A stretch of 12,038 nt of DNA from contig CAJYOV010000281.1 of assembly GCA_913776405.1 (NCBI GenBank), forward strand, positions 1-12,038, read 5' to 3'. The translations under genes were made by a program, and so were the position numbers. The DNA is from Pseudobdellovibrionaceae bacterium. Lineage in GTDB: Bacteria; Bdellovibrionota; Bdellovibrionia; Bdellovibrionales; JAMPXM01. Below, in pieces: positions 1 to 6,169 of the stretch (its first letter is position 1; each line of letters begins with the position of its first letter). Under the pieces are notes generated by a model. The model saw only the letters and a program-made list of their open reading frames with translations, was not told where the DNA came from and did not search any database.

Positions 1-1259
1 GGCTCGAGCGCCGGATAATCAAAGCTCAAGCACTGTGTTTTCCATGATGTTTGAGACTCTCGTTTCGAGAGGTCGCTCATCAAAGCGTCGAGAAGATCTA
101 CCCGAGGACAAACCCCGAGCATCGCCGTGAGCCCGCCCATTCGGACATAGGCACCTGTCGCTCTCGTCAGTGCCAAAACTTCCTTCTCATTTGCTTTGAA
201 GGCTTCGATCGGACTTTTGCCCGTCGCAATCGAGTTCAAAAGATCTTGGTTTAGAAGAAGCGTGTTGTTCTTGGCTTTGAGTCGACGCTTCGAGATGAAA
301 TCGAGTAAGCGTGATGAAAAAATCTGAGAACTCAGCTCCGCAGCGTTCCGCACTTCAATCGAGGGCCAGTGCGGCCGCTCATATTTGTGACAAGCGAAAA
401 GGCCCCAAAGCTTGCCGTTCAAACGAATAGGCACCGAGAACGAGGCCCGTACGCCCATGTTCTGAAGGTACTTGATGTGAATGGGTGAACTCGCTCGCAA
501 ACCTGAACACGAAAGATTCAGTTCTCTTCTCGCGATACCTTGAATCGTCTGGACCGGAATAGGTTCGGCGTGCGAATCGCCGATCATACGATAGCGGCTT
601 TCGAGGTAGAGAGCGCGAGCTTGCGCGGGAATGTCGCTCGCGGGGTAGCGTAAGTGCAGGTAAGGGTCGAGACTCGCAGCGTGGTCCTCGCCAATGACTT
701 CGCCGTCGTGATTTTCTAGAAATCGATACACCATGACACGATCATAGCCAGTGATTGCACGTAACTGCGTGCAGGCGGCCGATGCGAGAGACACGTAATC
801 GTCGTGATCGGCGAGGCGCTCGATCAGCGTCTTGATGAGTCCGAGTTTTTCTTCGCTCGTGCTCTCGGCGATGGGTTCGATATCGATACAGAAATGTTGT
901 GAGCTTACGTGCATAGACACAGTAAAGGCGCCGGCGTCTTTGCGTTGAACGAACGAGCCGCGAAGCGAATTGGCGCTGACACCAACCGTGAGCGACTCTT
1001 TCGTCAGGGGCTGAAGGTCTGGAATCTCGATCAAGCGATCCAGTTTCTGGCCGAGCACCGCACTCAAATCTACGCCGAGAAACGCAGGCAGGTTTTCGCT
1101 GACAGCGATGATCTCAAGATCGTCAACATGAGCCGCGATGAAGTAGCCGCGATCTTGAATCGCGCCGAGCACGCGAATGGGCTCGGATTCACAATTTGCT
1201 AAAGAATCGACGCGGTAGGTGAGCTTATCGTTGTAGCGTTCGAAGAAGTCTTTGGACAT
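1..1259 (-). CDS. Bacteriophytochrome photosensory module (C-terminus beyond left edge)
   Basis: Red/far-red photoreceptor that binds biliverdin. About 419 residues are visible, and the frame stays open through the left edge, so the end of the PHY domain and the output module are missing. The start is ATG at 1259-1257, preceded by weak AGG-rich bases. The PAS domain (about 15-125) carries the bacteriophytochrome chromophore cysteine C23 in NCESEPIRVLGAIQ. The GAF domain (about 145-320) has GYDRVMVYRF (Y178), YPASDIP (D209), SPIHIKYLQNMGV (H261, Y264) and FACHK (H291). These match, by my recollection, the Deinococcus BphP pocket residues Y176, D207, H260, Y263 and H290, so chromophore binding should be intact. 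PHY begins at about 330. The usual IQPHG after the cysteine is IQDRG here. The gene is divergent from the LysR-ClC operon. Output is probably a histidine kinase, but that part is not visible. Family assignment is very secure. Confidence 0.95.
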   Translation of the reverse strand, partial: MSKDFFERYNDKLTYRVDSLANCESEPIRVLGAIQDRGYFIAAHVDDLEIIAVSENLPAFLGVDLSAVLGQKLDRLIEIPDLQPLTKESLTVGVSANSLRGSFVQRKDAGAFTVSMHVSSQHFCIDIEPIAESTSEEKLGLIKTLIERLADHDDYVSLASAACTQLRAITGYDRVMVYRFLENHDGEVIGEDHAASLDPYLHLRYPASDIPAQARALYLESRYRMIGDSHAEPIPVQTIQGIARRELNLSCSGLRASSPIHIKYLQNMGVRASFSVPIRLNGKLWGLFACHKYERPHWPSIEVRNAAELSSQIFSSRLLDFISKRRLKAKNNTLLLNQDLLNSIATGKSPIEAFKANEKEVLALTRATGAYVRMGGLTAMLGVCPRVDLLDALMSDLSKRESQTSWKTQCLSFDYPALE

Positions 1260-1389
1260 GTCCTAGCCTACGAATTTCTAAAGAAAGCGGCAACAGATTC
1301 GGCCGTAAAGCGAGGGGCTTTTCCGGTGCAGACAATTGTCATCGGCGTTCATCCACAAACATGTCTCGAACTCTTTAGGTCATTCAACC

Positions 1390-1418
1390 TTGCTTAAATC
1401 GGAAAAACCGATTAAGAT
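1390..1418 (+). promoter_or_regulatory. Possible sigma-70-like promoter for the LysR-ClC operon
   Basis: TTGCTT at 1390-1395 and TAAGAT at 1413-1418 are separated by 17 bp and resemble weak -35 and -10 hexamers. The first LysR box lies inside the spacer and the second just after the expected start point, an arrangement suited to repression. GATAAT at 1416-1421 is an alternative -10. Both hexamers are imperfect, so this is tentative. Confidence 0.35.
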
Positions 1419-1448
1419 AATTTTTAGATCGGATTATCCGAATTTAAG
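1393..1448. promoter_or_regulatory. Paired LysR-type operator boxes in the divergent spacer
   Basis: Two perfect dyads of the same pattern lie here: TCGGAAAAACCGA at 1399-1411 and TCGGATTATCCGA at 1429-1441. Both are TCGG-N5-CCGA and both satisfy the T-N11-A rule of LysR-family binding sites. Their centres (1405 and 1435) are 30 bp apart, close to three helical turns, so two dimers could sit on one DNA face. AT-rich flanks (CTTAAATCGG on the left, CCGAATTTAAG on the right) extend the symmetry outward. The boxes lie 47-89 bp before the LysR start, which suggests autoregulation. Control of the divergent phytochrome gene is possible but its start is 140 bp away. Function is inferred from pattern and position. 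Confidence 0.7.
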
Positions 1449-1487
1449 TTTTTGCGCTGTGAGATACAAGTGAGCGACTCAAAAGAA

Positions 1488-2402
1488 ATGAAGAACCTGC
1501 GAACCGAGACCCGGTCGGGCCTTTCGCGCAAAATATCTGCGGTGAATTGGAATCAGGTGTACTACTTCCAGTTGGTGGCTTCTCTGGGTTCCATTAAGCA
1601 AGCCTCTGAGGTCGTTGGCCTCAGTCCATCCACCGTGAGCGAGCACATTGCAACTCTCGAAGAGCAACTCCAAGTAAAGCTCTTCGATCGCAACGGTCGA
1701 AAATTAGATTTAACTGAACAGGGTCAAAAGCTGCACTGGCACGCGAAGTCGATGTTCGAGAACGGCGAAAGACTGCTCGAAACGGTTTCGCCCGTTCATG
1801 TCGGAACCTATCCCGTCGGAATCGGGATTGTGCCTGGCGCGCAGATGGCGATCGCATACAAGTGGGCCGGGGATTTCATCGAACGCTTTGGGCCACGAGA
1901 TGTTCACCTTCGGCATACAACGATGGACGAAATCGAAGGCGAAATTCTGTCAGGAAAAATCGATTTTGGGTTTGCGAACAGCGCGCTTAAAAACTCAAAC
2001 CTTGAAAGCCGATTGATTTCGAGCTCGCAGGTCCGATTTTACGTCTCGGAAGAGTCGTCGTTCTCAAGTCTTGCGTCGACGCTTGCGAAATTGCCGCTTC
2101 TCATCTGTCGCTCAGATTCATTCTCTGATGCCTTACTCGAGAAGGCTCTCCAAGAAAGCGATCTCTTTCCGTCATCAGTTGTCACTTCAGATTATCCGTC
2201 CGTGCTTCTTGATCTTTGCCGTCGCGGTCTAGGCGTCGGCGCCTTCAGCGAAGAGGTGATAAAGAAGTTGAGCGGTGAAGGTTTGAAGGCACTCCGTCTG
2301 CCGCCTGAGCTTCCAAAGATTGAATCGAATACGTATCTGATTTGGCCGAAGGACGCCGCAAACTCGCTAGCGGTTCAGCAACTCAAACAACTCATAAAGT
2401 AA
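1488..2402 (+). CDS. LysR-family transcriptional regulator, NhaR-like
   Basis: DNA-binding regulator of 304 residues, the normal length for the family. The N-terminal winged helix-turn-helix (about 19-78) contains NWNQVYYFQLVASLGSIKQA and LSPSTVSEHIATLEEQL, followed by LFDRNGRKLDLTEQG. The linker helix comes next, then a periplasmic-binding-protein-like effector domain (about 105-300) with the typical CRRGLGVGAFSEE loop near 244-256. The YYF opening and RNGR wing resemble NhaR, the sodium-responsive activator of nhaA in E. coli; that likeness is from memory. I chose ATG 1488 because the HTH begins about 19 residues later. TTG 1452 and GTG 1470 are in-frame alternatives, and none has a strong ribosome site. 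The stop is 4 bp before the ClC gene, so the two are almost surely co-transcribed, and this regulator probably controls that ion transporter in response to an ionic or pH signal. Confidence 0.92.
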   Translation: MKNLRTETRSGLSRKISAVNWNQVYYFQLVASLGSIKQASEVVGLSPSTVSEHIATLEEQLQVKLFDRNGRKLDLTEQGQKLHWHAKSMFENGERLLETVSPVHVGTYPVGIGIVPGAQMAIAYKWAGDFIERFGPRDVHLRHTTMDEIEGEILSGKIDFGFANSALKNSNLESRLISSSQVRFYVSEESSFSSLASTLAKLPLLICRSDSFSDALLEKALQESDLFPSSVVTSDYPSVLLDLCRRGLGVGAFSEEVIKKLSGEGLKALRLPPELPKIESNTYLIWPKDAANSLAVQQLKQLIK

Positions 2403-2406
2403 TCAC

Positions 2407-3732
2407 ATGAAACTCGGCTCACCCATCGGTTTTTTAAGAAGCTCAAAACTCCAGGATTTTTATAAAGTTCAGAACATCGCTTTGTGGACGGCAGCCATCA
2501 CTGTGGGTTTTATCGCGGTTGCCTACGCCAAGTTGTTTAAATTAACGGAGGGCTTGTTTCTCAAGCTTGTAGACTCGAATCCCTATCTGGTTTTGATTCT
2601 CGCACCAATTTGTTTCATCGCAGCTTGGTATGTCGTTTATCGGTTTGCGCCGAAAGCGGCCGGCAGTGGAATTCCGCAAATCATCGCCGCTCACGAAATG
2701 CCCTACGACGGCGAAGCGAAAGCTGAAACAGATAAGTTGCTTTCGCTAAAATCGGCAGGCTTCAAGATTGTCTCTTCGCTGCTTTGTGTTTTTGGTGGGG
2801 GCGCGATTGGGCGAGAAGGTCCAACGCTTCAGATTAGCGCCAGCATCTTTCATTTTTTCGGTCGTTTTCTCAAAGGCGTAGACCCGCGCACCCAGGTTCA
2901 AACGTTCATCGTCGCAGGGTCGGCGGCGGGGCTTGCGTCGGCGTTTAATACGCCTCTTGGCGGCATTGTCTACGCCATCGAAGAACTCGGTGGTGGGCAG
3001 CTTCAAAAGTTTCGAACAGCACTCTTAACATCCGTGATCATCTCGGGCTTGATGGCTCAGTGGATGATTGGCAGTTACCTCTTTCTCGGATTTCCGGCTG
3101 TGGCCCCCGCAGGTTTTGAATTTCTTCCGCTTGCGGTCCTCACGGGTCTTGTTAGCGGTTTGTTGGGTGCAAGCTTCAATCGCGGTCTTTATCGATTGAG
3201 CCAAGAGCGCTGGAAGATCAAATCGGCGCCTACGCTCGCGCTGATTACGGGTCTTTGCGGATTGGCTGTCGGCGGCCTTTTTCTTTTCGATCATCGAGTG
3301 TCGGGCTCAGGACTTGATGTGATCACCGATTTTCTTTTTAAGTCCGCGCCTGGTGATTGGATGCTCGTGATCGTGCGGATCTTGGGTACAGGGCTGTCTT
3401 ATCTCTCGGGGGCTGCTGGCGGTATTTTCTCACCGTCACTCGCGATTGGCGCAACCATCGGGGCGCAGCTTTCGAGTTGGCTTTCAAGTGCCAACCCGAA
3501 TCTCATGGTGCTCTTGGGAATGATCGGTTTTCTCACAGGCGTTACGCGCACACCATTTACGTCTTTCATTCTCGTCATTGAAATGTCGGATCGGCACTCG
3601 GCGATTTTGCCAATGATGATCGCCGCACTGGTCGCACAGCTTGCGGGCGCTTGGATTGCGCCGCACTCGTTCTATGAGTCGGTGAAAGAACGATTCATCG
3701 TTCACCCGACAACGAGTGAAGAAAGTCGCTAG
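2407..3732 (+). CDS. ClC-family chloride channel / Cl-/H+ antiporter
   Basis: Inner-membrane anion transporter of 441 residues with the standard ClC core and no C-terminal CBS domains. All signature motifs are visible: GSGIP at 86-90 (selectivity filter serine), GREGP at 135-139 with the gating glutamate E137, FNTPLGGIVYAIEE at 180-193, whose final acidic pair matches the position of the internal proton glutamate of E. coli ClcA, GGIFSPS at 338-344, and a C-terminal SFY with Y423 where the chloride-coordinating tyrosine is expected. Both proton-path glutamates are present, so proton-coupled exchange is more likely than a passive channel. About 16-18 membrane helices are expected from the fold. 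It begins 4 bp after the LysR stop with no clear ribosome site of its own, which suggests translational coupling. Likely role: chloride or pH homeostasis, or acid resistance. Confidence 0.95.
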   Translation: MKLGSPIGFLRSSKLQDFYKVQNIALWTAAITVGFIAVAYAKLFKLTEGLFLKLVDSNPYLVLILAPICFIAAWYVVYRFAPKAAGSGIPQIIAAHEMPYDGEAKAETDKLLSLKSAGFKIVSSLLCVFGGGAIGREGPTLQISASIFHFFGRFLKGVDPRTQVQTFIVAGSAAGLASAFNTPLGGIVYAIEELGGGQLQKFRTALLTSVIISGLMAQWMIGSYLFLGFPAVAPAGFEFLPLAVLTGLVSGLLGASFNRGLYRLSQERWKIKSAPTLALITGLCGLAVGGLFLFDHRVSGSGLDVITDFLFKSAPGDWMLVIVRILGTGLSYLSGAAGGIFSPSLAIGATIGAQLSSWLSSANPNLMVLLGMIGFLTGVTRTPFTSFILVIEMSDRHSAILPMMIAALVAQLAGAWIAPHSFYESVKERFIVHPTTSEESR

Positions 3733-3744
3733 ACCCGAGTCTAG
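3729..3744 (+). terminator. Weak hairpin at the end of the ClC gene
   Basis: CTAGAC at 3729-3734 pairs with GTCTAG at 3739-3744 around a CCGA loop, and the ClC stop codon TAG lies in the left arm. There is no T-tract afterwards, so termination strength is doubtful. Confidence 0.3.
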
Positions 3745-3829
3745 AACTTCGTTTGTCGTTCGATCTGCTAAAAAATCGGGTGTTCTTCGTTCGAATCCGC
3801 TCTAAAAGTCGACCACTTCGCAGCCACTA

Positions 3830-3840
3830 GAGTCTGACTC
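3830..3840. promoter_or_regulatory. Short palindrome upstream of the 187-residue gene
   Basis: GAGTC-T-GACTC is an 11-bp perfect palindrome 38 bp before the next start codon. The position suits an operator, but it is short and occurs once, so chance is possible. Confidence 0.2.
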
Positions 3841-3865
3841 ACGCCTACTCTTGGTAGAACGAAGC

Positions 3866-3871
3866 AGGAGG
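3866..3871 (+). promoter_or_regulatory. Shine-Dalgarno AGGAGG fixing the start at 3878
   Basis: A full consensus AGGAGG lies 6 bp before ATG 3878 and decides between this start and the upstream TTG at 3851. Confidence 0.85.
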
Positions 3872-3877
3872 CTTTGG

Positions 3878-4441
3878 ATGAGTTTTGGGCCCGGCAACGA
3901 CACGCGTTTCGGTTCTCGCAACGGAAAATCTTCTAGAACGTCGTCTCGAAGATCATCTTCAACAAAAACCTGGAATCAAGCCCATCTGGTCGTCGTGACT
4001 GACGCCATGAACTTGCGCTGCTCTTCGCAGCGCCTTTCGCCAGACCTTGTCTATGGCGAAAGACCGAGGCTTCAAATTCTCGAGGGCCGCTTGGCAGACG
4101 CGAGCGATGCTCTTGGAACTGAACTCTGCAAAAAGATCGACGGCATAGTCGACGTCGAGATTCGGTACCAACCTGAAAGCAAAACTTTTTTTGTTACTCT
4201 CGTGCAGGGTGGGATCGAACTGGAAAATCGCTTCGGTCGACGATCGCAACACGTAAGTCTGACTCTGGGTTTTGAGTCGATTGATGGTAAGAAAGTTCGA
4301 ATTCCTTGGACGCAAATTGAGCGAGGGCTCATTTGGCGAAAAGCTGTCGAAATGCGGGAAAGCTTTTTCGAAGATCTCCGTCAGAAGCGGAGACTGAATT
4401 ACCTCTTAAACTCTAACGCGGAGCGCTTGGCTCCGCGTTAG
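3878..4441 (+). CDS. Uncharacterised 187-residue protein with Ser/Arg-rich N-terminal tail
   Basis: I do not recognise the family. ATG 3878 is chosen because a perfect AGGAGG (3866-3871) stands 6 bp before it; the in-frame TTG at 3851 lies upstream of that site. There is no signal peptide or membrane helix, so a cytosolic location is expected. Residues 1-32 form a flexible basic tail rich in Ser, Arg, Gly and Lys (KSSRTSSRRSSSTK), of the kind that could contact nucleic acid or acidic surfaces. Residues 34-150 look like an alternating-strand fold (HLVVVTDA, VDVEIRYQ, KTFFVTLVQ, VSLTLGFE). Residues 150-178 form a charged helix. The last ten codons lie in a strong hairpin shared with the terminator. 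The gene stands alone between the ClC operon and a convergent small membrane protein gene. Confidence 0.8.
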   Translation: MSFGPGNDTRFGSRNGKSSRTSSRRSSSTKTWNQAHLVVVTDAMNLRCSSQRLSPDLVYGERPRLQILEGRLADASDALGTELCKKIDGIVDVEIRYQPESKTFFVTLVQGGIELENRFGRRSQHVSLTLGFESIDGKKVRIPWTQIERGLIWRKAVEMRESFFEDLRQKRRLNYLLNSNAERLAPR

Positions 4442-4443
4442 AG
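4411..4443. terminator. Strong 14-bp hairpin between convergent genes, partly coding
   Basis: CTCTAACGCGGAGC (4411-4424) pairs perfectly with 4430-4443 around a 5-nt loop, GCTTG. It covers the last ten codons and the stop of the plus-strand gene and lies 27 bp beyond the stop of the convergent minus-strand gene. T-runs are poor on both sides, so the stem itself would do most of the work as a two-way terminator. Such perfect GC-rich symmetry is unlikely by chance. Confidence 0.75.
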
Positions 4444-4469
4444 AGTTCTTGATAGGATGAAGGGCGTTC

Positions 4470-4736
4470 TTAGTTCAAGCGATCAGCGACGCGATCGATA
4501 CCGCGCTTCAACGTGCCTTTGATGCCGCCGATACCGAGGTCGTCCGCAGCGTCGCGGACGGCGTCTTTACCTGCGATTTGGAGATCGCGCGGTGACGTGT
4601 CTTCGAGGTTGCTTTGGAGAAGTGGAAGAACGCGACGAACTACGTAAGGTGCTAAAAAAGCGAGGCCTGCCGCGATAAGAATGTTGCGAGTCGAGAAGAA
4701 GCTCGGGCGAATTTCAGATTGGAACTGTTGTTTCAT
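4470..4736 (-). CDS. Small single-pass membrane protein, unknown function
   Basis: 88 residues, family not recognised. The start is ATG at 4736-4734, with AGGAGG (reverse of 4744-4749) 7 bp upstream; an in-frame ATG further upstream at 4763 would place that site inside the gene and is rejected. Residues 1-17 are polar (MKQQFQSEIRPSFFSTR). A hydrophobic helix follows at about 18-42 (NILIAAGLAFLAPYVVRRVLPLL), then a polar, acidic and later basic tail (DAVRDAADDLGIGGIKGTLKRGIDRVADRLN) likely to be amphipathic helix. No cleavage site is visible, so it is probably an inner-membrane anchor with a soluble tail. It is convergent with the 187-residue gene and lies downstream of a secreted-protein gene on the same strand, 108 bp away. 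Confidence 0.8.
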   Translation of the reverse strand: MKQQFQSEIRPSFFSTRNILIAAGLAFLAPYVVRRVLPLLQSNLEDTSPRDLQIAGKDAVRDAADDLGIGGIKGTLKRGIDRVADRLN

Positions 4737-4748
4737 AAATGATCCTCC

Positions 4749-4762
4749 TGACAAATCTGTCA
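4749..4762. promoter_or_regulatory. TGACA-N4-TGTCA dyad touching the ribosome site
   Basis: The perfect 5-bp inverted repeat TGACA AATC TGTCA abuts and overlaps by one base the AGGAGG of the small membrane protein gene. It could be an operator or an RNA hairpin affecting initiation. It is short, so confidence is low. Confidence 0.3.
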
Positions 4763-4770
4763 TGAAGAAT

Positions 4771-4788
4771 CGTAGGTCAGAGCCTACG
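4771..4788 (-). terminator. Short hairpin after the small secreted protein gene
   Basis: CGTAGG and CCTACG form a perfect 6-bp stem around a 6-nt loop, about 57 bp past the stop of the minus-strand secreted protein gene. There is no T-run after it, so it may be a weak terminator or a processing hairpin. Confidence 0.35.
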
Positions 4789-4844
4789 CGACATCTTCGA
4801 CTCTGTGTTTAAGTCGTCTCTCGTTTCCAACACACGTGAGACAC

Positions 4845-5207
4845 TTAGTTGCCGAAGCTGCGTTGATCGCAAAGGTAACGATCGTTGTTGAACGTGATTG
4901 AAGCGGTGAAGACGTCTTTGTTGAAGATAGCCCGTACGGTGTCGCTGTCTTCTTTAAAGAGGATCGACTTGGTGTCTTGGCGAAGGGGGCCCGAGTAAAC
5001 CTGGGTCCAACCATCTGAAGCCTGAAGAATCAGGATTCCTCGTTTTGAATTCGTAGGATCCACCTGAACGGAAATTTTCGGAAAGGCGGCTGTCGCTTCG
5101 ACTGACGTACACATCGCACGTTCCTGATACTCACCGGCGACAGCGATCGAGTGGGGGAAGAGAGTAGCGAGAAAGGTTGTGGCTGCGAGCGCGAGAGTCG
5201 ATTTCAT
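4845..5207 (-). CDS. Small secreted or periplasmic protein, unknown function
   Basis: 120 residues, family not recognised. ATG at 5207-5205 follows a GGAG site about 9 bp upstream. An N-terminal Sec signal peptide is clear (MKSTLALAATTFLATLFPHSIAVA), with likely cleavage after AVA at residue 24. The mature part of about 96 residues has only two cysteines, C33 and C113, near its two ends, which suggests one disulfide closing a small beta-rich domain (KISVQVD, GILILQ, WTQVYSGPL, SITFNNDRYLC). The pattern of a sparse beta domain with terminal cysteines is common in periplasmic proteins. It is transcribed divergently from the 80-residue gene at 5401. Confidence 0.85.
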   Translation of the reverse strand: MKSTLALAATTFLATLFPHSIAVAGEYQERAMCTSVEATAAFPKISVQVDPTNSKRGILILQASDGWTQVYSGPLRQDTKSILFKEDSDTVRAIFNKDVFTASITFNNDRYLCDQRSFGN

Positions 5208-5234
5208 CCTTGAAGTCTCCTGTGCGACAATCTT

Positions 5235-5255
5235 TGATCGAACATTGAGCGATCA
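5235..5255. promoter_or_regulatory. TGATCG-N9-CGATCA dyad upstream of the secreted protein gene
   Basis: A perfect 6-bp inverted repeat with a 9-bp spacer lies 28-48 bp before the start of the minus-strand gene, where a promoter or operator would be expected. GATC-type sequences are common in this window, so chance cannot be excluded. Confidence 0.25.
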
Positions 5256-5334
5256 TTGTGAGAACGAAACCAGGTTAAAGAATGAGCAGGTTGAAGGCTT
5301 CATTCAGTCGTGAAGAAGTGTCGCGAAATTCTAC

Positions 5335-5340
5335 TAAAAT
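5335..5340 (+). promoter_or_regulatory. Possible -10 element for the 80-residue gene
   Basis: TAAAAT lies 61 bp before ATG 5401 and resembles a -10 box. No convincing -35 hexamer stands 16-18 bp upstream, so this is weak. Confidence 0.2.
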
Positions 5341-5400
5341 GAAGCGGCCAGCCTTGCCAAAAGTCGAGGGCGACCTATGTTAATCGCGTTAGGAGCTCCG

Positions 5401-5643
5401 ATGAAAAAGACAAATCATCCGACTGCCCAAATCTTGCGCGACGTAGTCACCGGCCAAGTGTTTCTTGTAAAGTCTCTCGAGGCGACAGGCGAAACGCTTC
5501 TCTGGGAAGACGGTAAGGAGTACCCGCTGGTGGACATCGAAATCACCGGGCAGAATCAGCTCGTTGCGCAGCCTCTTGAGATTCCGCAAATTCCAATCGA
5601 AGTTCAGCTCGTAACGAAACAAACACGTCATACCCTCCACTGA
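5401..5643 (+). CDS. Small 80-residue protein, unknown function
   Basis: No family recognised and no signal peptide. ATG 5401 has AGGAG (5391-5395) 5 bp upstream. The in-frame ATG at 5377, with GAGGG 6 bp before it, is a credible alternative that would add 8 residues. The protein begins with a polar stretch (MKKTNHPTAQILRDVV) followed by short strands that look like a small beta-barrel (TGQVFLVKS, ETLLWEDGKEYPL, DIEITGQNQLVAQPL). Residues 59-72 are Pro/Ile/Val-rich (EIPQIPIEVQLVTK). It may be a small accessory or binding protein. A pair of hairpins follows the gene. Confidence 0.7.
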   Translation: MKKTNHPTAQILRDVVTGQVFLVKSLEATGETLLWEDGKEYPLVDIEITGQNQLVAQPLEIPQIPIEVQLVTKQTRHTLH

Positions 5644-5654
5644 GTAAGCAAGTT

Positions 5655-5669
5655 AGCGCTTCTAGCGCT
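5655..5669 (+). terminator. Small hairpin after the 80-residue gene
   Basis: AGCGC TTCTA GCGCT forms a 5-bp stem just 11 bp after the stop. The same bases also read as a direct repeat, TAGCGCT at 5654-5660 and 5663-5669. It may act with the next hairpin. Confidence 0.3.
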
Positions 5670-5677
5670 GCGATATG

Positions 5678-5694
5678 GGGCGGTTCGACCGCCC
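5678..5694 (+). terminator. GC-rich hairpin, probable terminator
   Basis: GGGCGGT TCG ACCGCCC gives a perfect 7-bp GC-rich stem with a tight loop, followed by TGTTAG rather than a true T-run. Its place between the 80-residue gene and the lipoprotein gene suits a terminator. Confidence 0.5.
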
Positions 5695-5741
5695 TGTTAG
5701 AAACCTGACACCCCCGCACCTCCCTAGACACCCATTTTCGG

Positions 5742-5774
5742 CAAGCCCTCAACTGTAACAATCGTGAGGGCTTG
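5742..5774 (+). promoter_or_regulatory. 10-bp perfect stem-loop upstream of the lipoprotein cluster
   Basis: CAAGCCCTCA (5742-5751) pairs perfectly with TGAGGGCTTG (5765-5774) around a 13-nt loop. It lies 100 bp before the lipoprotein start and has no T-run, so it could be a leader-RNA element, an inverted operator, or a second terminator for the upstream gene. Confidence 0.45.
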
Positions 5775-5873
5775 GCGCCCAATTCCTTCGATTTGAACAC
5801 CCTTCCTGCGGCACAGCGGCTGCATTTCAAAGCTTCGATAGCTTTTGATGGTGTCTTTAACGAAGGGATCTTT

Positions 5874-6152
5874 ATGAAGAAGAATTTTGCCTCTCACTCA
5901 TTCGCAGTTTTGACGGCCGCTCTCATGATGGTGAGCTCAGTTGCATGCTCCACAGTTCCATCACAAGAGGAAGCGCCCGTGACCGAAGCATCGGCACCGG
6001 TTGCGGACTCGTCAATGGATTCATCTCTTTCAACGGCGCCTGTCGTAGAAGAACCGACTCAAGACACGGTCTCTTCATCAACGATGGACCCGATGTCGGC
6101 TCCTTCAGCGCCATCGTCGCTCGGCGCTTCATCGAGCGGTCGTGGCCACTAA
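5874..6152 (+). CDS. Low-complexity lipoprotein
   Basis: 92 residues. ATG 5874 has AAGGGA (5863-5868) 5 bp upstream. The N-terminus is a lipoprotein signal (MKKNFASHSFAVLTAALMMVSSVAC), with the lipidated cysteine expected at C25. The -3 residue of the lipobox is Ser rather than the usual Leu, which is less common but acceptable. The mature part (26-92) is a disordered, acidic and Ser/Ala/Pro/Thr-rich tail without hydrophobic core, ending in SSSGRGH. Such proteins are often envelope tethers or spacers; no specific function can be given. It is the first gene of a three-gene plus-strand cluster of exported proteins, 17 bp before the next start. Confidence 0.8.
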   Translation: MKKNFASHSFAVLTAALMMVSSVACSTVPSQEEAPVTEASAPVADSSMDSSLSTAPVVEEPTQDTVSSSTMDPMSAPSAPSSLGASSSGRGH

Positions 6153-6169
6153 GCGAAGAGACTGAAACG

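Noticed and set aside
51..254. Plus-strand open frame of 67 codons
   Set aside because: It lies antisense to the clear phytochrome coding frame and its translation has no recognisable protein character.
909..1202. Plus-strand open frame of 97 codons
   Set aside because: It is antisense to the conserved PAS/GAF region of the phytochrome, including the chromophore cysteine region.
1331..1340. Palindrome GACAATTGTC in the divergent spacer
   Set aside because: Ten bases of symmetry alone, unlike the LysR boxes and not repeated, is too little to call an operator.
3959..4315. Minus-strand open frame of 118 codons
   Set aside because: It lies wholly within the 187-residue plus-strand gene, which has a perfect ribosome site; this frame has none convincing.
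5945..6169. Upstream extension of the helical exported protein gene
   Set aside because: It overlaps the lipoprotein gene in another frame, reads as low-quality sequence, and would bury the signal peptide that starts at 6170.
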